From positions 154,506,501-154,570,500 of the forward strand of contig JASDFA010000010.1 in the NCBI GenBank assembly GCA_035772735.1: 64,000 bases of DNA, written 5' to 3'. The position numbers and the translations under genes are program-made. The DNA is from Datura wrightii. Lineage: Eukaryota > Streptophyta > Magnoliopsida > Solanales > Solanaceae. This document shows, one piece after another, positions 1 through 10,995 of this stretch (position 1 is the stretch's first letter; every line of letters begins with the position of its first letter). The notes under the pieces were generated by a model, which did no database searches, had not been told where the DNA came from, and saw only the letters and a list, made by a program, of their open reading frames with translations.

Positions 1-304
1 CTGGCATGCTAATGTGGCATGCCTCTACGGCCTCCAATCCCATTTTTCTTTTTTTGTGGTTTTTTGAAACTATTTTCTCATTATTAAAATTATTTTATTA
101 ACTCATTTATTTAGTTATTATTGTCATTTAGTGTTATCACAATGTATAAAGAGAGTTAAATATAACATATTTAACATAATTAAGAAAAAAAATAATTAGA
201 AGAGTTAAAAGAATAAATTTTTAAATTATTTTCTTTTAATATAACACATCTAAATCTACCTCCCTCCCTCCCTCCCTCCCTACCTACCTACCTATCTATC
301 TATT

Positions 305-342
<38 letters not shown>

Positions 343-929
343 GACAAGGATTCAATATCTTTTTTCTTATTTTTTGATAATTTTCCTCACATTTCTATTT
401 ACTTATTATTATACCAAAATAAATGTATCAATTACTACTCACTCTATTTATTTTTATTTTATTGTAAATAATTAAATATTTCAAAATTCACTAGTCCACT
501 TATTTCTATTCTTTATTGTAATTTTTAAAAATCTAAATATTTAATGCAACCTTTCATTTCCTCTATAAAGAATAAAAATATGCTAAAATGAAATATGTGT
601 GTGTGAATATCATATTACTATATAAGTGAGAAGCCTCTTAGTTGAAAAGTTAAATTACCAAAATGTCCATTTGATAATAAACGACTATTTTACCCTTTAC
701 TTAAACACTACTCCTATTAATAATTTTATACAAAAAAGTAAATTTATTTTTTAATAAATATAAATATATATAAAAGACCCAAAGTATAAAATTAAAAGAC
801 TAAAATAATCATCAAAAGTTAAATGACATTTTTGCCCTTCAATCAAACACCAATTCTATAACATTTTTGTGTAGAATTGTAAATAAACATCCTAAATTAA
901 TTATCTTTTTCTATTTTTCCCTTGATCCC

Positions 930-960
<31 letters not shown>
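1..960. repeat. Helitron-like AT-rich repeat unit, copy 1 (cut by window edge)
   Basis: This is the first of two diverged, direct copies of a unit of about 1 kb; the second begins near 966. Both copies share the GGCATGCCTCTA start, the 'cccatttttctttttttgtg' run, the TTAGTTATTRTTGTCATTTA stretch, a tetranucleotide/TA microsatellite and a tail ending in CTTGATCCCCTCAT. The unit has no open frame and is very AT rich. The (AT)n-AAAGGAG start seen in copy 2 resembles the 5' ends of plant Helitrons, but that assignment is inferred. Confidence 0.55.
261..340. repeat. Compound microsatellite (CCTC)n-(CTAC)n-(TATC)n-(TA)n
   Basis: A run of CCTC units slides into CTAC, TATC and then about 15 TA units. 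The same position in copy 2 (1219-1476) holds a far longer TATC array, so this slot expands independently in each copy. Confidence 0.9.
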
Positions 961-964
<4 letters not shown>

Positions 965-1259
965 GAGACTTAGAGGCATGTTGATGTGGCATGCCTCTAA
1001 GACCTTCATTCCCATTTTTCTTTTTTTGTGTTTTTTTTTTGACTGTTTTCTCTTTTTTTAAATTATTTTATTAACTCATTTATTTAATTATTGTTGTCAT
1101 TTAATGTTATCACAATGAATAAAGAGTGTTAAATATAACATGATTAAGAAAAAAAATATAATTAAGAGATTAAAAGAATAATTTTTTTAAATTATTTTTT
1201 TTAATATAACACATCTAAATCTATATATATATATATATATAATCTATCTATCTATCTAC

Positions 1260-1307
<48 letters not shown>

Positions 1308-1324
1308 ATCTATATCTATATCTA

Positions 1325-1391
<67 letters not shown>

Positions 1392-1414
1392 ATCTATATC
1401 TATATCTATATCTA

Positions 1415-1480
<66 letters not shown>

Positions 1481-2100
1481 AGGCATTAGAGAAGTGATGT
1501 GACACTTCTCTTCGGACAAGAATTCTATTTATCTTTTTTCTCATTTTTTGATAATTTCCTTCTCATTCTATTTACTTATTATTATACAAAATAAATGTGT
1601 CAATTACTACTCACTCTATTTATTTTTATTTTATTGTAAAAAATTAAATATTTCAAAATTTACCACTCTAGTTATTTTTATTCTTTATTGTAATATTTAA
1701 ATATCTATATATTTACTACTGCAACCTTGCATTTCCTCTATAAAGAATAAAAATATACTAAAATAAAATATGTGTGTATGTGTGAATGTCATATTAATAT
1801 ATAAGTGCGAAACCCCTTAGTTGAAAAGTTGAATTATCAAAATATCCATTAAATAATAAATGACCATTTTACCCTTTACTTAAACACTACTCCTATTATT
1901 AATTTTGTACAAAAAAGTAAATTTAACTTGTAATAAATATAAATATATATAAAAGACCCAAAGTATAAAATTAAAAGACCAAAATAACCATCATAAGTTA
2001 AATAACGATTTTGCCCTTCAATCAAACACTAATTCAATAACATTACATCTCAAATTATTTATCTTTTTCTATTTTTTCCCTTGATCCCCTCATTTATTAC
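961..2100. repeat. Helitron-like AT-rich repeat unit, copy 2
   Basis: Diverged direct repeat of 1-960. It follows a TA run (931-960) and opens with a hairpin, CTTAGAGGCATG / CATGCCTCTAAG, at 969-1000. A second start-like motif, AAAGTAGGC followed by an AGAGAAGTG / CACTTCTCT hairpin, lies at 1477-1512 after another TA run. An AT run followed by a short subterminal inverted repeat is compatible with Helitron 5' ends; this is inference. Confidence 0.5.
1219..1476. repeat. Long (TATC)n / (TATATC)n / (TA)n microsatellite
   Basis: About 250 bases consist of almost uninterrupted TATC units, with two TATATC interruptions and TA runs at both ends. It is the longest simple repeat in the window and is expected to be polymorphic and assembly-prone. 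Confidence 0.95.
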
Positions 2101-2148
2101 TTGTATTTTGTATTCTTTTAGTTTGAAGACGGGGAAATTTGAGAAGAC

Positions 2149-2990
2149 AATGTCTAATACAAAATCTAGAATATTTATAATTATGATATGATGTTTGAGT
2201 TTCTTTCAGATCTCCCAATACAAATATGAAACTCCAGTGACTTCCTTCTTCTATAAACTTAATTATAATTATTGTTAAAATTTAATACATAATGTATATG
2301 GTACTAATTAGAATTTTTAAACATTTCATTTATATATTATATAATTCCGGTCTTTGGACCAGTGACATGGCATACTTTTAAGATCAGGAAACAATGTTTT
2401 TCTCAACTTTTTAATGATTTTCTATTTCCTTAGCTCTTAGTTTTCTTGGTCATTGATTATGAATATAAATACCATTTTTTTCTCTAAATTATAGTAAATA
2501 GGTTTGCATTAAAACCCAATTAGTGGTTAGATCATTTGTAATTATAATAGTTTCAATGTGTATTAATCTCTAAAAAATTATATGTTAATTAATTCTTGAG
2601 CCTCTTCATATTATATTTTTGGTGTTAATTCTTGTATCTCTTCATATTATTTAGAAAAAAAATGGTATTTATATTTATAATCAATGACCAGGAAAACTAA
2701 GAGTTAAGGAAATAGAAAATCATTAAAGAGTTGAGAAAAACATAGTTTCCCGATCTTAGAAGTATGCCATGTCACTGGTCCTAAGACCAAAATTATATAA
2801 TATATAGATGAAATATTTAAAAATTCTAATTAATACCGTATGCATTATGCATTAAATTTCAATAATAATTATAATTAAGTTTATAAAAGAACGAAGTCAC
2901 CGGAGTTTCATATTTGTATCAGAAGATTTGAAAGAAACTCAAACATCATATCATAATTATAAATATTCTAGATTTTGAATTAGACATTTG
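2149..2990. repeat. Large foldback (inverted repeat) element, about 340-bp arms
   Basis: The left arm (about 2149-2495) and right arm (about 2650-2990) are near-perfect reverse complements; for example CCAGTGACATGGCATACTT on the left pairs with AAGTATGCCATGTCACTGG on the right. The spacer is about 150 bases. There is no open frame. RNA across it would form a long hairpin. It looks like a foldback MITE or an inverted duplication; flanking target duplications are not clear. Confidence 0.8.
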
Positions 2991-3426
2991 AATTCATCTT
3001 TTTTAGTCTTTTTATTCACTTTCTACTTTTTTAAAATTTTGGTCTTGTGAATTTCTTTTTACCATTTATTTTGTGTAAAAAATTCAAAAGTCCCTCTTTT
3101 AACTCACTTAATTATGATAAAAAAACTCTTTTTAGAGCCTTTTCCCCTCCCATGGAAATAATTATCAAATCCAATTAATTCATCACATATAACTTAAATA
3201 AAATTGCAACATTGACAACACTAGAAATAATAGACATATAAATATTATTCATGTAGCTACTAATTTTTCCCTCCTTTGTATATTCCTCATTGCACTCGCC
3301 GCCTTCTTCAGATCACTTTCTATTTGTTTTCATCAAAATTTGTTTGAGCATGTAGAATTGTTATATATATAAATGTAATAAATAATTTTATAAGTGGGAA
3401 TATTTTTATTTTTTTTTATTTTACAG

Positions 3427-3501
3427 ATAAGAAGATACGTGCATGATGATGTTATAAGGCTTGGTGATGCTGAGAATTTGATGGATTGTTCTTTTGTTCA
3501 A
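3427..3501 (+). pseudogene. Orphan exon-like segment (25 codons), possible captured exon
   Basis: A polypyrimidine run ending TTTTACAG is followed by 75 open bases and then GTGAGT, so both splice signals are canonical and the exon is phase 0. It encodes 25 residues (IRRYVHDDVIRLGDAENLMD, then CSFVQ) of balanced, protein-like composition, unlike the AT-rich surroundings. I do not recognise the family and see no convincing neighbouring exons. Lying inside a Helitron candidate, it may be a captured gene fragment. Confidence 0.4.
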
Positions 3502-4450
3502 GTGAGTGCTACTCTCAACTACTCTTCTTTTATACTAATTAGTCTTTTGAATTATCTTAAATATAAAGTTTAATCTCATATCTCTCAATTATTAATTAGA
3601 GATCTTAGATTAAACTTTGAGAACAAAATCATCTTTAAAAATAAAATAATTTATCCAAAGTAGAATTATCCTGCATGAACTTGCAAGCCCCATTAATCCC
3701 TCCAAATATAACTACCAATACAAAATCAACAAAAAAATAATCGCTATTTAATACCAATTTTTAAAATAATGCTGAAAAGATAAGGAACCGATGAATTGAA
3801 GAAAAATGTGAAGACATAAATTATGAGAAGGAGATGAGTGATTTGAAGGAGACAGAAGAAACTAAAAATGATTTAAAATAGAAAGAAAAAAGAAGCGAAA
3901 CCTATTAAATAATTAGACAAAATTAATAAAATTTTAAAAGAGAAGAAGATAACTAAAATTTACCAAAAATCTTCTTTAGTGAAGTGTATATTTCTAACGA
4001 TGAAAAGTAGAGAAAAATATTCTTAATTTTTTTTAAAGAAGAATCTTGAAGTCGAACAAAAAAATTAGCGTGCAGATTGTGCTGTCACGACTTCTTCTAT
4101 TTTTCCTTAAGATTATGTTTGGCTTTAAAATTTTAGTTTCGATTTTAATATTAGAAGGATAATTTGATAGACAAAACAATTAGAGTTTAAATATAAATTT
4201 GTGAAATACTTCTGAGTTGAAATTATATATTTTAACTTTAGATTCTCCTATTATAAGATAAATTTAAGATGTTTTTAATTGTTGCGAACTTATATTTTCA
4301 ATTTTTTTAAAGTTTCATAAGTCTTTTGCAGCTTAAATTTCAATATTATCTGATTGTAAGATAGAATTTAAGATTTTTTTAATTGTTGTATACTTAAATT
4401 TTTGACTTTTATTTTTAAAATATTTTCATAAATTAAGTAAATTTTTTGTA

Positions 4451-4480
4451 ACCACGCGAAGCGCGGAAAAATTTACTAGT
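4451..4480 (+). other. Helitron 3' terminus (hairpin plus CTAG|T)
   Basis: CCACGC-GAA-GCGCGG hairpin, nine bases of spacer, CTAG, then T. This matches the end structure known for plant Helitrons. Confidence 0.65.
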
Positions 4481-4750
4481 ATTATAGTAAAATACCCACT
4501 TTATTTATTATTTTTTAAGAGAATTACAAAGCCCATTGAGGACAAATAAAATTGAAGAGAGAATGTAATCTCTAAACTCGAAAATCCAATTACTATTTAC
4601 CTTCTCTTTTTCTAATTTGAAAAAATATTTGATAGCCTTTCTCTGAATTAAATTGATACGATTTTCATGTTCTAATTGGTTCTTGTTTTTCTTCTTCTTC
4701 TTCTTCTTCTTCTTCCTTTTTTTTTTGGGAAATATCAGCAAGTCGAAGAG
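4481..4750. other. Intervening sequence with a (CTT)n run
   Basis: No gene recognised. A CTT repeat at about 4689-4717 followed by a T run produces a spurious lysine-rich frame on the minus strand. Confidence 0.6.
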
Positions 4751-5061
4751 TGTTAATATAGAGAAGCTGAAGGAAAGCTAGGAGATGCAGTAAGGCACTA
4801 CACTGTTCACAAAAACAGTTATCTACCAGAAATAATTGTAATTAGAAAAAGTTAGTTAGGCGAAAAAATCACTCATTCACTAGGATCTATATAAAGGCCA
4901 TGATAGCCTTATTTATAAGACACTTTTTGATAAGCATTCTATGATCAATATAGTGAGATCAGCTCCCTCTAACTTCATCTCTTCTTCTTCTTGATTCTTA
5001 CTTTTCTCTATTTCTGCAATAATTCATAAGAGGTCATATCAAAAACTCATGACCAATTTCA
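4751..5061 (+). mobile_element. Ty1-copia LTR (5' LTR of a gag remnant)
   Basis: It ends in ...TTTCA directly before a tRNA-Met-type primer binding site, and contains a TATA box (TATATAAAG at 4888-4896) followed by pyrimidine-rich R/U5-like sequence. The start at TGTTAATATAG is the best TG candidate but is not confirmed, because the second LTR is missing from the window. Promoter, polypyrimidine stretch and primer site are in the expected order for plus-strand transcription into the gag remnant. Confidence 0.5.
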
Positions 5062-5072
5062 TGGTATCAGAG
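5062..5072 (+). other. Primer binding site (tRNA-Met type)
   Basis: TGGTATCAGAG, complementary to the 3' end of initiator tRNA-Met, lies directly after the LTR end. Confidence 0.8.
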
Positions 5073-5164
5073 TATTCAACTAGATATATCTAGTTTACAA
5101 ATCGATTTTATAGTTTTTTTCTTTTTCAAATTTGCCAGTCAAAAGAGGTGGAAAACAGTGAAGT

Positions 5165-5910
5165 ATGCAAAATCATTCAAATATTGTTGTTAGTGGTCAT
5201 AATCAAAGTTCTGGAAGAAATCTGAAACAAGAAGATTCAAAAACAGATGGCCATAAGAGAAATACTCACAGGACAGTCTCCTCCTGCTACACCAAACTCT
5301 CAACCTATGGGAATCAATTATCATCCCCTCTTCTTGAGCCCAGCAGATGGCAGTAGAATTCAGATCATTTCCTTCCAACAAACAGGAATTGAAAACTACT
5401 CTATCTGGTATAGATTCATGAGGATAGCCCTGTTAGGAATAAGTCGGAAATAATGGATGGTACTTGTAAGAAAGAAAGTTTTCCTACTGAAATGGGAAAT
5501 CATTGGGAAAGAATAAATGCTATTGTTCTTTCTTGGATTATGAATGCTGTATCAAAAGGATTATTAGAAGGAATCATGTATGCTACAAGTACTCAGGCTT
5601 TTTAGAAAGATTTGAAAGAAAGGTTCATAAAAGTAGATGGTTCTAGAACCTTTAATCTGTAGAAGGAAATTGCAACACTGTCTCAAGGAACTGCATTTTT
5701 TTCTGGTTATTATTCTAAACTCAAAGATTTACGGGAAGAGTTTGAGGCACTAGTTCATACTCCTAGCTGCAATTGTGAAGGGTCCAAAGGGTTTGTTATA
5801 CATCTATAGAAACTGAAATTGTTTCAATTCTTGATGGGATTAAATGAGTATTGTGGTCAAGCAAAGAGCCATATATTGCTTATGACACCTATGCCATCTG
5901 TGAACCTACA
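5165..5910 (+). pseudogene. Ty1-copia gag remnant (Retrotran_gag_3 / UBN2_3 type)
   Basis: Fragments in shifting frames match the gag N-terminal domain of plant copia elements: an HPLFLSPADGS motif, then ENYSIWYR with MRIALLG, GNHWERINAIVLSWIMNAVS, SRTFNL and a late LKLFQFLMGLNE block. This protein packages element RNA into virus-like particles. The frame shifts near 5440, and in-frame stops replace conserved Trp and Gln codons (TAG at 5603-5605 and 5660-5662), so it is dead. Homology stops at about 5910, where gypsy LTR sequence begins; protease, integrase and RT are absent. Confidence 0.8.
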
Positions 5911-8162
5911 AGGTCACCGCTATCAACTGAATAAGGCCCCACACGACCATCATAAACAAACTAAAATATACACACGTCCTCACATGACCGATACAACTAA
6001 CCATAGGGAATATACAATCTGTAAGCCTCTAAGAATACTGATAATATGGTCAGGATAGGGCCCCGACCTACCCATACTGTACAACAAAAGAAAAGGGATG
6101 AATCTCTAGCTATCTAGCTCCGGATGACTGGAGCTGATGACTCTGTGTGCTGGCTAGAATTACGAGGGATCGGCTCCTCGTCTGTGAGTACCTGCAGACA
6201 AGTAATGCAGTGCCCTAAACGGGCGTCAATACCACTGGTACTGAGTATGCAAAGCAACAACTGAAAAATAACTGAAGATAAGTAATATAACTGATAAAAC
6301 TAGTATAGCGAGAAATAGACTGTAACTGACTGAAAGTATGAGTTTAAGACTGTCCTCGACTATGCTGAAAGGGGTAGGAGTCATACCTGGAAATGTAGCG
6401 CTCTACTGTCGATCTATTCATATCTAATGTAACATGGCATAATATAAAATAACATAATATAGCATAGCACACATAAACCTTACCCGGCCCCCATAAGCTG
6501 GGAGGTACAACCAACACGCATTCTATACTTCTACCCCCGTCATCCCATTTCCCCTAATAACTATAAGCATCCTGCCGGTCCCCTGGGTATGCACTTGGGC
6601 CCGCTGAGCCCCTGACTATAACTGTACCTGAGTCTGGAGGACTCCCGAATCAACACCCCGAGCCTACCCGCTCGACGGGGGTGTATAAAATCCGACCAAG
6701 GCAAAATATGGGGAAATTGACATCCCATCTTCGCTCTCCGTGGGACGGCATGCCACTCCGTAGGGCGACGTATCCTCGCCCTCTAGTGGACGAGTTGATA
6801 CAGCTATTAACCCTGGGGCGGTCATGAATGCTAGGTAATCCAACCCCAAAATTATACGGTCAGGTCTCAACTAGTAATATTAACTGCGTATACTACATGC
6901 TGAAACTAGTGATAATAATGTGTATGTATATACTACATGCTGAAACTAATGATAGTAATATGTATGCACAATTCATGCTGAAACTATTAATGGTATATAT
7001 ATAATCTTCTGTCATACTGTGCTGAATCTGATACTGAACAAGATGTAATTGTTCTTCTGAGAATCATGCTGTATAACCAAGTTTCATAGTAAACATGATT
7101 TACTACTTCTAACATGCTTTCTAAATTTCATTTTAGGCAACTATTCGAATTCTGAAATATTTTACGGGAACTTATATTGCTTTACTAAGTTTCGATTGAA
7201 CACGATGATGTCCTGCCATACCTTACTAAGTTACATACCGGGCATGCTGTACTGTTTCTGAAACTTTCTACTAGAATATATATCGTACTAGTAAGTTTCA
7301 CACTAAACGTGACATGATGTTGCTACTATCATACTAAAATTCATACTAAATATAATATGCGGCTTCTGAAACATTCTACTGGCACTTGAACTATTTTACT
7401 ATACCGGAACTACTAGCTTGCCGAAGAAACTGGCTTTACATACCTCAGTTTCTGACTTCTGGACTAACTGACGTAACTCGGTCAATATCCAGCTATTCCT
7501 TCTAACTACATTCATATACACAATAATTAGGAGTAAATCCATCAATATTCCTGAAGAACACACTATTTTGAATATATATATTACCTAAACTTTAACTTAT
7601 CAAAGAACAGCCGAAAACTCGCTATTTCTCGGAAGTCCAGAAGGGAGAAATACTCACTTTAGGGCTAGGAGTATATTGACACTAATTTGGAGCAATTCCA
7701 CTTACCTTAGCTCGGTAGCACGACGATTCGCCGGCCGAATTTCACAAAACTAACTCCGCAGGAATGCTCTCTGCAGCTTTATACCGCAGTATCTGGAGTT
7801 AATTTAAGTTTGGATCGCGTTTGATAGCGTAAACGGAAGAAATTTCATCAAAATATTTCGTCCTCTCTGTTTTCTGTTTGTTCACTTGAAAATTATGATA
7901 ATTATACTAAAAAAACGAAGTGGGGATTTATATAGGTGAGGTTTGACCTCACCTCCGTGACACGCCGGCCAACGCGGAGGTGAGCCCTCCGTGACGCGTT
8001 GTCCATCGCGGAGGGGGTCTGCCCAGCCTCATCTTGTGATGGTTCAATGTGGCGCTTGTCCGGTCTTTCCCCGGGCTTTTTTCTAGCATGTATGACATCC
8101 TAAAACTCTTAATCAAAATGCGAATAGGCCATCTAAAAGTCAAGAATTTACAGGGTGTAATA
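5911..8162 (-). mobile_element. Ty3-gypsy LTR fragment (minus strand), TGTTACACCC family
   Basis: On the minus strand it begins as a degraded TGTTACACCCTGTAA end (plus-strand ACAGGGTGTAATA at 8150-8162). It shares several blocks with the LTRs at 50954-53104 and 55357-58626: AAGCCTCTAAGAATA, GGGCCCCGACCTACC, a GCACTACTTGCC-like block, and the 'CCCCTGGGTNTGCA' region. The terminal TGTCACGCCCC end is missing, so the left side is truncated at the junction with the copia gag. A TATA box (TATATAAA, minus strand, 7927-7934) lies just downstream of a GC-rich hairpin block at 7955-8020. There is no internal region. Confidence 0.75.
7927..7934 (-). promoter_or_regulatory. LTR TATA box
   Basis: TATATAAA on the minus strand, with CpG-rich inverted repeats (CCTCCGTG.../...CGCGGAGG) immediately upstream at 7955-8020. 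Confidence 0.55.
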
Positions 8163-8325
8163 CTTTTTATGTTTTAGAGATACTATAGTTAAGAAGCAAA
8201 ACCTAAAATTCCTGGACAAGGATATAAAAAAATAGCTGAAAATTCCATATTTTAATTATTTCGTTCTAGGAAAAGAAAGAAAATTAAGGTGAATAGCTGG
8301 AAATGACACTGAAAATGCAGAAACT

Positions 8326-9132
8326 AGGGTCATTCGCATAAATATCTTTATTTTGGAGTGGTTTTTAATTTTTGTCCCTTAAATTAGTGGTCTTTAATTT
8401 TTGCCCTTCGCCACTTTAAGTAATGAAAAAAAGTCAAAAATATCCTTACCACCAAAAAAAATAAAATCGGAAGACATAAATTAAATTCGCAAGGCATAAG
8501 TTTTTGCCCAATTTATGCCTTAAGACATAAATTCACACAAGCTATGCGTATCAGACATAATCTAAGTAACATGAACTTATGCCTAAGGGGCAAAAGTTCA
8601 TGCAATTGAAATTTTGCTCAGGGACAGAAGTTTAATTACATGAACTTCTGCCTATAGGTACAAGTTGAATAATATGAATTTATGCCTCAGGGCACAAGTT
8701 TAATAGGGAACTTGTGTCTATGGGCAGAAGTTCATGCACTTGAACTTCTGCCTACTGAACTTGTGCCTGGGGGCAGAAGTTCATGCAATTGAACTTGTGC
8801 CTATGGGCATAAGCTCAATAACATGAAATTATGCCTTGTGGCACAAATTTAGTAAGAAACTTGTGCTTATGGGTAGAAGTTCATGCAATTGAACTCCTAC
8901 CAATTGAACTTGTGCCTTGGGGTAGAAGTTCAGTAGCATGAATTTCTGTCTTCTACGGCTAATCTATGCCTTGCGAATTTTATTTATTTTATAATATTTT
9001 AAAAAAATATTAGGGGTATTTTTGCTCATTTTTATTATTTAAAATATTGAAGGGCAAAAATTAAAGACCATTAGTTTAAAGGGAAAAAATTCAAGACCAT
9101 CCCAAAATTGGGGCAGCTGGCGCAAAAATCTA
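8326..9132. mobile_element. Long-TIR (foldback) DNA element with 8-bp target duplication
   Basis: The element is flanked by CAGAAACT at 8318-8325 and 9133-9140. The ends are roughly 80-bp imperfect terminal inverted repeats: GGTCTTTAATTTTTGCCCTT at 8390-8409 faces its reverse complement near 9049-9075. The interior (8500-8950) is a run of degenerate repeats built on the palindromic phrase AAGTTCATGCAATTGAACTT with 'TGCCTATGGGCAGAAG'. It has no transposase. An 8-bp duplication suggests hAT; a degenerate 9-bp Mutator-type duplication is possible. Confidence 0.75.
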
Positions 9133-9941
9133 CAGAAACTGTGCAAGACTGTTGGAGCCCAATATTCGATACCAGCCCATTATATCCATCCACTATTAAA
9201 CTTTTGTCCTCATTTAATAAATTAGTCTAAGTGTATGCGCCTCGCACGTGTCCATCATATTAATAAGAATAAATTTATAAAAATAGCATAAATAATATTT
9301 AAAAAATATGTTTGTATAATAATATAAGAATTTGAAAAGAAAATTATGAATTTCAAATTGATAAATGATTATATTTAAGAGTTTGATCTAATCTAGTAGT
9401 TCTTTTTTCAATTTGTTCTATTTGTTTCAATGATAAAAAAACGTCATAGAAATAGCATTTGATTAAAAAAGTATAAAAATCATTCGATTTTATATGAGCA
9501 CTTAAATGCATGCATTATATGTATATATAAATATTAATATTTTTCATATATTTCAAATAAGGAAAAATTTAATACATTAAATTTACTTGATTCTAAAATT
9601 CTAAATTTTAGAAAAATATTTAAATAACTATTTATCAAGTGTGACTTCTATTTTCAAAAGGGTGAAAAGGTGAACGATATTTTTCTACGAGGCTTTGTAT
9701 TTTAAATATTTAGTAATAACTTAATTTTAAATTTTTTATTTTACCCTTTATGAATGATTTCAATTTAATTTTTTCTTTCTCCTAATCTATGTATTTAGTC
9801 AAACACTTCACATAAATTGAAAAGACAAAAATAGAGTGAATTTAACTAAGAAAAGTAAATAACAAGAGCACTCGATTCATTGAAACAACTTAAAGTATGT
9901 TGTGTTTCTATATTATTTTTTCCGATTAAATAATTTTTTTA

Positions 9942-9990
9942 AAAAGAAGAAGAAGAAGAAGAAGAAGAAGAAGAACAATGAAGAAGAAGA
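9942..9990. repeat. (GAA)n microsatellite
   Basis: About 14 GAA units with one ACAAT interruption. Confidence 0.9.
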
Positions 9991-10465
9991 AGGAATTCAT
10001 GTATTAATATATAATAAAATTACACTCTTTAATTTATTTTTTTTATTAAAATATTATGATGAATAATTAGTTAGGTTAATAATAATGGATGATATATAAG
10101 TTAATAAAATTGTAGTTGATTTTAAAGTTTTAAATGTTAGGACTTTTAATATAAGTTCAAATAAGGAAAGATTTAAGAAGCAAAATTGTAGTCAATTTTA
10201 AAATATAAATATTAGGAGTTTTACCTTTTACAAAGTAGTAAACGTCTATTATAATTAAAGAACATTAATTGAGAAAAATAGAATGTCAATTTTGTCTATC
10301 GTAGAATCTTTTAATGAAGGGCAAGAAGTTCAATCAACATTTATAAAGACCTCCATGCTTATATCTTCAAAGAATATTTTGTTAAGTAAATAGGAGTAAA
10401 ATATTATGCATATATTGAATGTCAGATTAGTTGATGAAATATAAAGAAATTACCAAAGATTATTC

Positions 10466-10995
10466 CATCAGAAGATGTTAATTGACACAATTTCGTTCAC
10501 GAAATCTTTTTCATATTTCATTGCAAGATTATCTAAAATAAATTGTGCATAAGATTTATAATTATAATAATTTATAATTTTATAATTTTTTTTTTATGAG
10601 ATGAGGAGATTACTTTACCTGAATAGATGAAACTTGTGAACGTATGAATAGATGAAGAATGTCAGTTACAAAAACACAAAATTTAAATCACATAATATCA
10701 ATATAAAATTCAATTAAAGGAGATTCCATTGACACAATTTCGTTCACAAAATCTTTTTCAGATTCCATTGAAAGATTATTTAAAACAAATTGTGCACAAG
10801 ATTTATAATTTTATAAAAAAATTATTTTATGAGATGAAGAGATTACTTTCCTGAATATATGAAACTTGTGAATGTATGAGTAGATGAAGAATATCAATTT
10901 CAAATAACTCAAAATTTAAATCATATAATATCAATATAAGACTCAATTAAAGGAGATAAATATTATCAATATTAGACTCAACTAAAGGAGATAAT
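10466..10995. repeat. Tandem repeat, two units of about 250 bp plus a short third
   Basis: Unit 1 (about 10466-10727) and unit 2 (about 10728-10955) both contain GACACAATTTCGTTCAC, AAATTGTGCA.AAGATTTATAA, GATGAAACTTGTGAA and ATATCAATATAA...CAATTAAAGGAGA. A third partial unit repeats the last motif to about 10995. No coding potential. Confidence 0.8.

Larger units (their letters stand above)
1441..4479 (+). mobile_element. Candidate non-autonomous Helitron (about 3 kb)
   Basis: The 3' end is well supported: a GC-rich hairpin (CCACGC-GAA-GCGCGG, one mismatch) at 4452-4466, nine bases later CTAG at 4476-4479, followed directly by T. This matches the Helitron rule of a hairpin just before a CTRR end, with insertion between A and T. 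The 5' end is uncertain; the best candidate is the TA run and AAAGTAGGC motif near 1441-1486, though the repeat copies further left could also belong. No Rep/helicase coding is visible, so it would be non-autonomous. Inside are a foldback element (2149-2990) and a spliced-exon-like segment (3427-3501), a content typical of Helitrons that capture gene pieces. Confidence 0.5.

Noticed and set aside
1219..1476. Possible centromeric or satellite array
   Set aside because: It is a tetranucleotide microsatellite with TA runs, not a satellite monomer.
4508..4741. Lysine-rich minus-strand frame of 77 codons
   Set aside because: Produced by the (CTT)n and T runs; no conserved motif.
8500..8950. Regularly spaced repeats that could suggest a CRISPR-like array
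   Set aside because: Units are palindromic, drifted and without unique equal-length spacers, inside a eukaryotic TIR element.
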